Shown here piece by piece: positions 9,401 through 17,196 of a DNA stretch of 19,810 nucleotides. A program made the position numbers and the translations under genes. The stretch comes from Dimargaris cristalligena (taxonomy: Eukaryota > Kickxellomycota > Dimargaritomycetes > Dimargaritales > Dimargaritaceae): the NCBI GenBank assembly GCA_027576995.1, contig JANBQC010000069.1:10047-29856 (forward strand), written 5' to 3'. The notes under the pieces were generated by a model, which was not told the origin of the DNA, searched no databases, and saw only the letters and a list, made by a program, of their open reading frames with translations. Numbering within the stretch: the first letter of the stretch is position 1; each line of letters opens with the position of its first letter.

Positions 9401-11411
9401 CCATTGGGTCAACGCTGGCGTATCATTTCCCCCTAATTAATGTCCTTAGTTCAGATGGCGAAGAATGCAGCCCTTTAGTGCGGATTGACGGATCATGGAG
9501 TGCCACCTCGCCGTAAGTAACATGATTTAAATATTTACTAATACATTGCGGCCAAGGAAAGTAGTATACGCGGCCTGTCGACGACTCTGGCTGGCCCATT
9601 TCTTTTCCTTTGCGGCCATGGTGAATGGGGCGGGTGACTTGCAAAAAAAAAAGGCACTAAGGAACACTGTCAGTCAGCGATATACTTACAATAACGGATG
9701 AGCTGGCGATGTAATGGCTTGGTATATAAGAATAGGACAAATGTACCAGTCACCTACTCTAGACTGGGCTACATAGTCCAACCGTATTAGCGCGGGTTAA
9801 TTACCAATGTTAAAGGCAGCGGCCTAATCATTCCTAGTACTTCCGCACCGTCTGTAATAGTGTGGATACGTAAACCAGGAGGGCGCGCATGATCCATCCG
9901 GAGGACTAGTTCGCACCACTCTTTCTCCGCCTTTTCTCACCACAGTTCTAATGAGAGAGTGGGGCCCAAAAGAAAAAAAGATTACACGATTTGCCAATCC
10001 TATTTTAGTTAACCCCTTTACATCGCCAACCAACCGAATGCCACAAAAATGATGCTCTAATTACTTATGGCGTATCCTTATTTGGGACCCAACATCATAT
10101 TTCTTTGACCATATATATCTCCTTCTGTCTATCAACCACATTTTGACTGTATATACCCCCCACATCACCCTCTTCCACACACTGTCTTTTTTGGTGCCAC
10201 ATCAGGGATAAGCGGCGTCCCGCTCAACAATGGCTACCCTTGCCCGAAACCACGTCAACTGAAGGGGAGGGGATTGTCAGTGCCCAGAACTCATTAACCA
10301 GTTCACCCGCCCAGAGTATCCGCCCACTGGGCCAGCCGCCCACTCAGTGGGCCGAATCCATTGCCTCATTTGAGACGGATGAACCCCCCATTTTACTGCA
10401 TAGTCACCAGCCTCCCCCGCCCTTGCTGCACCCGCCCTATTCCGCCACGGCGGACAGGGAGAAAAGACCACCACCGGCGGTGGTCAACCGATCCCTTTGG
10501 ACCGCCTGTGACAACCTCGAACCACTTAATGAACCGGTTACGGGTCCCGATGAGGTGCAAGAATACCAACGGTAAGTTGTGTTTACTCACCCTGCTGATT
10601 TATTTCTAGCAGAAGGTGGATGTTGGAAGAGGGAGGAGGGGAGAGAGGTCTAATACGCAGTGAATGAATTGCTGTATTGTGTGGCCCTATACCTAATGAG
10701 ACTAAACTAGTCACTGATGGGAGGGACAATCCACCCTAGTTGACATTTAGATTTGGTCATAATAGGTCCGGTAATGCTGTTAATGTATTCCGGTCCCTGC
10801 CGAGGGATGGTTTGGGTCACAGGCGACGCACATCATCCAAATAGGATGTTCTTTTTCTTTTAGAAGCCCGACAATCCTTCCGCATGCTAACATGGCCCGG
10901 ATAATAGGTTTTCCCCTTCTCCCACTAACCCGTTCAAAAATCTATATATCCCAACCTGCATCATTTTTGACCTCCTTCCCCGCAACCGGAGAATAGATAC
11001 ATTGATCAATTCAAGGGCAATTTCCAATTCCATGCGAACTGGGAGGATTTATCGAGCCTCGGGTCGGTCCAGGTAGGACCCAGCGATAAGCAATCCAGCC
11101 ACCCGTATTCCCGGTCGATGCGGGGACTAAACGAGCACAATGCCCACCTAATCCACCACCCCGACTACCGATTGTACTTTAACTACTACCAACAACCCAT
11201 CCCCGATATTCAACTGACGGACGGTTCGGGCTGGGCCGATGAAGCCACTCAGTACTACCGGGACTATATTGAACAACCCCAGCGTTGGGTCGAGGAACCT
11301 CTCATTGCCCAAAGGGGGTCGGCTGCGGCCAATCATGGTCAGACCACATCCCAGTACGACGGCTATCGCGTTTGGGTTAAAACTGGGAAATACCGGAATC
11401 CTAAAAAATGA
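6450..11411 (+). CDS. FIG4: FIG4, Sac-domain phosphoinositide 5-phosphatase, eight exons
   Basis: Sac-family phosphatase that removes the 5-phosphate of PI(3,5)P2 and works with Fab1/PIKfyve and Vac14 on vacuole or endosome membranes. Exons are 6450-6536, 6820-7797, 7971-8583, 8717-8852, 9021-9248, 9450-9512, 10206-10571 and 10997-11411. The spliced 2886 bases encode 961 residues (yeast about 880, human 907). The N-terminal Sac fold has [17 protein letters not shown] and [11 protein letters not shown]. The catalytic CX5R signature is intact in [12 protein letters not shown], with the nucleophile near Cys462 and Arg at 468. [11 protein letters not shown] and the following [10 protein letters not shown]...[12 protein letters not shown] block are typical of FIG4 rather than other Sac proteins. 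Exon 7 adds a Pro-rich linker (about 762-792), and exon 8 begins [10 protein letters not shown]. The start at 6450 has a good context; Met3 is an alternative. The choice of exons 5 and 6 and the long intron 6 are the least certain parts. Confidence 0.94.
9450..9512 (+). other. 63-base symmetric exon 6 of FIG4
   Basis: This exon has a CCTTAG acceptor and a GTAAGTAA donor and encodes [20 protein letters not shown] between two split codons. It is phase 2 at both ends, so leaving it out would keep the frame. It lies in the poorly conserved C-terminal half, so homology does not fix it; the support is splice-site quality and phase. Confidence 0.65.
9513..10205 (+). other. FIG4 intron 6, unusually long (693 bases)
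   Basis: The donor GTAAGTAA at 9513 and the acceptor CACATCAG ending at 10205 delimit an intron about four times the typical length here. It contains an A10 run at about 9643-9652 and several YTNAY branch-like sites near the 3' end. I searched it for a phase-2 symmetric exon on the plus strand and found none convincing. Confidence 0.55.
10572..10996 (+). other. FIG4 intron 7 (425 bases)
   Basis: Donor GTAAGTTG follows CAA CG at 10571, and the acceptor GAATAG ends at 10996; the split codon becomes CG+A (Arg). A pyrimidine-rich stretch precedes the acceptor. No coding content was seen inside. Confidence 0.7.
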
Positions 11412-14295
11412 TGATCATCTGGTCCCTATCTTATTATGGTGGCGATAGTTCACTTTACCAACCTGAATTGTGTGTGTGGGTTTGATTTTTTTAAAAAAAA
11501 TGGTCAAAAAATAAGAATATATGTATTTGGCAATCCTGGCTATGACCACTTATCCAATAAGATTTTTCCTAATAAGATTATTTTTGTTAGATTACGAATA
11601 ATTGTGGATAAATGCCGCGTTATTAGTGGGTTCTTCCTTACCCCCCACTGCCCGGAAGTCCTTGCTAAAATCCGACGTGAAACATATAACCCTAAGCATC
11701 GTAGTGCCGAATGAGGAGGGGGTTCTTCATGGAGTTGGAAACTTCCTATAAATGACGACTTGGTGATATGTGATTATTATTACTTCCACGGAAACCATAC
11801 ACTTGACTTATTTAACTTATTGATCCCCGCCGGGTGAGGGGGTGTGAGTATGTGTATATGGGAGAAAACGAGCCCAGTGGTTTAGGTTTCGGCTGGAAAC
11901 GCTTAGGGAATTAAATGCGGGGTATTAGTATTCAGCTGGGAGGAGGGGGGAGGGAAGCGAGCAGGCCCCTCCAGTTAAAGTGGTTTAGGTTAATCAAGCT
12001 AACCGGAGCCAATTCCAAATTTTTCTATTTTCCGAACCTAAGCATCATATTACCAAAACGGGATGGAACGGCCTTTCGGAGTCCGGTGATTGGCTACCTC
12101 GATAGTGAACACACACACACCCTCTCTCTTCTCCCCACCACTACCACTATCACCATTACCATTACCACAATAACCAACTCGACTTGCCATTAACGACCAT
12201 TGGTCAGCTGCATTAAATGTTTCCTCTCAATTACCGGCTACTGATTTTCACACACCTTAACATAAGCTGTCATATACTTCCATACACTTAATGCCCTATT
12301 GTCTTGGGGGGCTGGGAATGATTCCGTGGTAACGAACGATTTTAAATAACAGTACGGATATGGCAGTATCTCCACTCTCTGAATTAGGCAGTCGGGTGAT
12401 TTTTCTATAATCCGCCAATATCCGGGGATACGGGGTGCTACGGGAAATTGGCAGTAGGTCGGAGAGGATTTAGGGAAGAGCAAAAGTGGAGATGATGGAA
12501 GGCAGTGAACGATGGGAGGGGCAGTCGAGGACATGTCATATTCGAAGGAGTCTTCTGTATCAAGTAATCCGGTGATTGGTCAACGACCGTAAATTAAAAA
12601 GGGGCCAGCGGTTAGAAGTGTCGTCCCACTTATTCAACGGTGGTGCTTAGAAAGTCTTTAGTTATTTGTGGAAGGACAACTCATTAAGTAAATAGTACAC
12701 TCGAGTATAATCGACTTAAGGTTGGAAGATAAAATGCAAGTAAACATCTGGGGCTGGAACGTCTTGAATGTGCCTAAATTAGACGACGTTCGGAGTCGCG
12801 AGGAAGGGGGAGTCAGAAGACACGGGTTACTTGGAAAGAGTGGCGATTGGGCCGGCGGAGGGAGTGTACATTGTAAATTACACCAATGGCCAGGGCGACC
12901 CGAAGTGTCCCCCCCTCCTCTATCTTTACATTATAGTATAGCCCCTCTCATCGATAGGCATAAATGGACATCGCCAACGGGCTACTGTGTTGTGAATATT
13001 ATTTATGCCTGCCCTAAAGCCCGTGTGTAGCATATCCACGCCATATTTCCTTAATGGTTTCCGGTCCAACGGGGGTTTACTCGGCGCCTTTTTTTTATTA
13101 CTTGGCCCCACCGTCCATCAGCGTGTACTCCCTACAATCCACCCGAAGGGTATGGACAATAACCGAATTGCCGCGTTTAGTATGGCCAGATTATAGCCAT
13201 GCATCAGTCGGTTCGCTGCACCGTGGCCGTCGGAACTTTTTTCCGGTGGTCTGTTTATCTGTTTCTTTTCCAGCATCGAATGAGTTGGGAGGATCTGCGC
13301 CCAGAGTGATACTGCAGTAATAATTTGGGTAGTAGACCAAACAGGCGGGCCATCCTATTTCAGCGTAATTTTCCCATTATCCAACCATCAAGAACGTGAT
13401 TCCTATTGAATAAAGGATACTCCATAATATAACCTTGTTCGGTAGGAAGAGAATGCGGAAGTCCCGGTCCATTCCAGGGATACCTCAACATCACCCATAA
13501 TAACGTTGGTATGTATTACAACATCAAATCTATTACTGTTCCCTAGTGATATGGGACCTCTCTAACCATCGCATATCCCTGTGACCCTTCTACTAGAATC
13601 TGTGACCACCCCAAGAGGGACGGATTTGCCAGCTGGCATGGGTATTTATCATTAAACCTTACCAGCTAGGGAAAATAATAAACGCCAAAGTTTTCAAATG
13701 TGAGGGTGAGAAGCTGGTATGGGGGGACACAGTTGGCCATGTTCGGATCCAATGCTGGGACACCGGGTGGCATGTTGTTGCCTATCATGTAATACTTCCA
13801 TGCCGACCGGGGGCTATATCACGATTTCAAAAAAAATTAATGATTACTTAATTGGTGAGTGCCCAATCATTGTCCAAACAGCCAGGCAGTTTCCTAGTTG
13901 GTCCGGCGGTGATTATAGAGGGTCGAACACAGACTAGCGGCTGTGGTGGATCATGGGGCGCAACAAGTATTACCCCATAGATTTGGCCACGCAAAGAATT
14001 AATGGGGGAAGCCCACGTTGTCTACTGCGACGGTCGCGTATTTTAACCAATCCATTATGGTTAAGAGGATAACTTTCCCGGGACCCGGCTCACATCAAGG
14101 CCAACGAAAAATAAAGGCGAATTTCCGCCCTTGCCTAGGTTTCCTCGCGCTTTCTTTCTCCATCTCTCTTCCCGCATGGCTATAGTCTTGGGGAAACCGG
14201 GAGACTGAAGATCCGTAATCCATCGGGGCGGCTCTGGCCTAGAAGGGCCGGGTCAGCCTCATCCGCGATTCTCATATATCCTCGCCATTACAGTC

Positions 14296-14317
14296 GCTCC
14301 CACGATGCTATGGGAGC
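14296..14317. repeat. Short perfect inverted repeat in the gene-free interval
   Basis: GCTCCCA (14296-14302) pairs with TGGGAGC (14311-14317) across an eight-base loop. A stem of seven base pairs is expected by chance at this scale; it is recorded as a visible structure without an assigned role. Confidence 0.5.
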
Positions 14318-15115
14318 AACGGCAGTCGGGGTCCATCACACTGAGGCGGGGATGTTAAAATTACTATCTTCCTCCGATCCATAAGAAGCCTTACCCCACG
14401 GGGATAAAAGAGAAGGATTCGGCGGAACGCCCTTGCTATTAACAGTACTCCACAACCCTGTACATTGGTACGGCCCGAGAGGATTCCCCGGTGTTGTATT
14501 TGACGTGTCCTATTTTTGGGAGATGGGGGAGGAGGAGAGGGATGCGCGGTAATATGCATTCCCTCTCGTGGATAGTCAAAGTCCACAGATCTTCTCATAT
14601 TGGGTTCTCTCTGGCAGGGCAAGTCAGCGGAGAGAGTGGGGATTGGACCGCAACTGGTTTATCCGATAAGTACCTGTCTCCACAGGGTGAGTGGCGGCCT
14701 GAGAATTCAACGAAAAGGGACTGAGTCCACAAAAAAATCCTTCCAACGGAAAATATTCAATAACCCGTCGTATTGTTGAATCTCACCAAAATAAAATAAA
14801 GTAAAGTAACATTACCTTCCAATACAACCCATTCAGCGGTAGTAATCGCCGTATTTTGTTCGGCTGACGGCTTTTGCTAAATTCGGCGACTAACTGAAAA
14901 AGGGCATATTGGACGCTGACGGTTGTTTTCACATTTCTTGCCTGATTTCTTCCTCGCCTAACACCAATAATACCCGCTGTCCTATCAGCACCGTCCAATA
15001 CCCGCCTTTGGCAACTCCATCAGCACACATGGGGGGTGGGGGAGGAGGGCAATTATTAACAAAGGAACGGATACATCATAACTACCATCCTTCGTATCAT
15101 CCAACCACGGTGTGA

Positions 15116-15121
15116 TTTATT
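15116..15121 (-). terminator. Candidate polyadenylation signal of mL40
   Basis: TTTATT on the plus strand gives AATAAA on the minus strand about 110 bases past the mL40 stop codon. Distance and motif fit a poly(A) signal, though fungal signals are loose. Confidence 0.35.
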
Positions 15122-15230
15122 TATCGGCTCAATATGTTGCTTGGGATTCGGAATCAACGGGTCGGTTGGGAAAGGAAAATACAAATAATACGAAAACGAA
15201 AAGAAGAAAAAAGGCACATCAAAGTTTAGA

Positions 15231-15698
15231 TCAGCGGGTCGATTTGGCGGGAGGGGGAGGCACGTAGGAATAATTCCAGCCCTTAGTCGGAGGGGTTTCG
15301 GTGGGAGCTTTCATCGCCCGGGGGAACAGCAAAGTGGTGTCTTTGTTTACCGCGCCCTTGAACAATCGGTAGTCAGTTTGGCGCAGTTCCTCAAACGCCG
15401 TCTGGATACGCTCGAATTTGGCCCGGGAGGCCAGGTCCCGTTGGGTGGCCTGCTGGGTGGTGTACAGCTGCCAGGCCCGCTCAATGGTCTCATGGCGCGC
15501 GAGATCTTCCGGGGTGGGGGGAATCTCGGGCCGGGGCTCGGTTTCGAAAAGCACCCGCTTGATCACATCGTGGCGCCGATCGTTGCTCTTGTGTTCGGCG
15601 GGCGCGTAGCCGGTCTTGGTTTTGATGAACGTGGAGGAGCGGGCCGCATTGCGCGTGAAATGGGCCCGGCGGGCTACAGAAAGACTGAGATTACGCAT
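15231..15698 (-). CDS. MRPL28: Mitochondrial large ribosomal subunit protein mL40 (MRPL28 family)
   Basis: Structural protein of the mitochondrial 54S large ribosomal subunit. The single exon encodes 155 residues from ATG 15696-15698 to TGA 15231-15233. The first 34 residues are rich in Arg and Ser with no acidic residue (MRNLSLSVARRAHFTRN...), as expected for a matrix-targeting sequence. The core carries the family pattern: NDRRHDVIKRVLFE, then PPTPEDLARHETIERAWQLY, then a basic helical stretch ending FEELRQTDYRLFKGAV. It is a little longer than the minimal family core but in the usual range. The gene is intronless, unlike its neighbours. It is convergent with FIG4 and divergent from the FYR-domain gene. 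The assignment rests on recognising the HETIERAW-centred core by eye, without an alignment. Confidence 0.82.
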   Translation of the reverse strand: MRNLSLSVARRAHFTRNAARSSTFIKTKTGYAPAEHKSNDRRHDVIKRVLFETEPRPEIPPTPEDLARHETIERAWQLYTTQQATQRDLASRAKFERIQTAFEELRQTDYRLFKGAVNKDTTLLFPRAMKAPTETPPTKGWNYSYVPPPPAKSTR

Positions 15699-16081
15699 AG
15701 CGAATTCGGCGATTCAGAATAGAAATATATACTAGAATAAAGGGAATATTAAGGAGGGGGGGGGAATGCAGTCTTGGATCGTAGGTGATTTCGACAAAAG
15801 GAATGGATAATCTATCTGCTAACAAAGACCTGGAATCCCACCAATGGAGTAATGTAGCTGAGCTGCAGAGGAAAATCGGCGGCTTGATAGTGTATGCTAG
15901 ATTAGACCCACCACTCCCCCACCCATCATCCTATGCCGCCCAACTCCCTCTAGGCACTTCCTAGTCCAGCTGAATAGGAGTTGTGTTGTTACACTATGAG
16001 GGTATCTTAAGCAGAGAAAGTGTGGGCTATAGGGGAGACTTCTCCCCTCCTATTACTTACACCCCCACTAATTCCCCCCAA

Positions 16082-16121
16082 ACTGTCTAGGGCTGGCGGC
16101 AGCTGAATTAGGCTAGACAGT
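16082..16121. repeat. Nine-base-pair inverted repeat (ACTGTCTAG / CTAGACAGT)
   Basis: ACTGTCTAG at 16082-16090 is perfectly complementary to CTAGACAGT at 16113-16121, separated by 22 bases. It lies between the two divergent genes, about 390 bases upstream of the mL40 start. It could be a binding site for a dimeric factor or a hairpin; no function can be assigned from sequence. Confidence 0.7.
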
Positions 16122-16983
16122 GATTAATAATGCCATTAGAGGCTACTAAACCCCCTCAATCACGAATGTAGTCATCAAACTGCCTAAAATAGAAAAGGGT
16201 TATTCCCCGCGGCGCAACCATTCTGCATCATTCCGAAGATGCCTGTTGCAGCCAGTCTAGCCCGAAACCCCCCCCAGAGAACCGGGCACTTAAAGTACAC
16301 GGAGTTCAGAGCTCTCCGTGGTATGGGATATGGAGGTGGGTCCCTTGGGTAGATCAACTGAAGGAACGTGTGCTTCCAATTGTCGGGTTGGGCCTGCGTC
16401 CTTCGATGCACACGTCTAGAGGTGATTGATCTTTGTACTGTTTATCAGGTAGCGGCGACTAAATTATTTGCCCAGTTGCCCATTGAATGTTAAAATGCAC
16501 ATTGTTAGGTATGAGAAAAAACAAAAGGGAACAGTCACCCTGGAGTTTCCTTTCCGCCCAACTGACCCAATGAGCCTTCCCTCTCCCTATTCTGGGGCGG
16601 GTGATGCCAATGCCAAAGAGGGAGATTTCCATATATTCATCACCCACCACCACCTATCACTTCAGCAGAAGTATATTACCATTTTAGTTCATCGCCAGAG
16701 TCGGCTTGGACGCCAATCCAACTACACTCCATAAATGACCCCGTCTTCCAGATACTAAACCCTCACGCAGGGAAGCCCATTTCTGTTTTTTTGTTGTGCT
16801 ACAAACCTTGGTAATCCCACTTGGATAACCACACACCTCTATGAAAAAATAATGAATCGGGGGAAATTTTGGTAGTTGACAGCCCCGGTTGCTTTGGTAA
16901 CCAGCCCGGCGGGCATACTAGCCCAAAGGGCCAAGGTGCTCGGACGTTCACCCTTCCCCTCATTCATTATACGGATCGTGGAA

Positions 16984-16992
16984 TATAAATAG
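16984..16992 (+). promoter_or_regulatory. TATA-like element upstream of the FYR-domain gene
   Basis: TATAAATAG matches the TATA-box consensus and lies 205 bases before the ATG at 17197. If it is used, the leader would be about 170 bases or contain an intron. A second T/A-rich element (TTATTTATA, about 17155) lies much closer to the start. Confidence 0.3.
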
Positions 16993-17196
16993 TCCCTTCG
17001 GCGGCTTCCTATGGAGTACAAACCTCACATGCTATCGTTTATTACAACACATCGTTGTGCAGTAACCCTTGACCTCAGCCAACCAGCTTAAGCTCTCTTC
17101 TTGGGCAATCCGCACTATTTTTTTCGTTTTCATACATAATACTGCCCCAGCGCCTTATTTATACCCACCCAATTCTCATATCAGCTTGCCATCACC

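Larger units (their letters stand above)
11412..15230. other. 3.8-kb interval between convergent FIG4 and mL40, no supported gene
   Basis: Both flanking genes end into this interval, so it need not hold their promoters. I found no family-like protein, tRNA or rRNA. The open frames present are short and unrecognised: an ATG-started 92-codon plus frame at 11436-11714 with AT-rich codons, another 92-codon plus frame at 11915-12193, a 102-codon plus frame at 12722-13030 (first ATG at 12734) and a 104-codon minus frame at 14308-14622. Low-complexity sequence includes a CA run followed by CCA/CTA/TTA-like triplets at about 12110-12175. Small perfect inverted repeats occur, such as GCTCCCA/TGGGAGC at 14296-14317. 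AATAAG elements at 11556 and 11571 may belong to the FIG4 3' end. Confidence 0.6.
15699..17196. promoter_or_regulatory. Divergent upstream region of mL40 and the FYR-domain gene
   Basis: About 1.5 kb between two head-to-head starts. No protein gene was recognised; an 88-codon plus frame (16468-16734, first ATG at 16495) and short minus frames show no family features. Visible elements are a nine-base-pair inverted repeat at 16082-16121, the near-repeat CAGCTGAAT(T)AGG at about 15968 and 16100, and TATA-like sequences on the plus strand before the FYR gene. Confidence 0.5.

Noticed and set aside
12722..13030. 102-codon plus frame in the convergent interval
   Set aside because: No family pattern, no splice context and no codon bias like the real genes; probably chance.
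14308..14622. 104-codon minus frame in the convergent interval
   Set aside because: Pro/Arg-rich with no recognisable motif; likely a chance frame.
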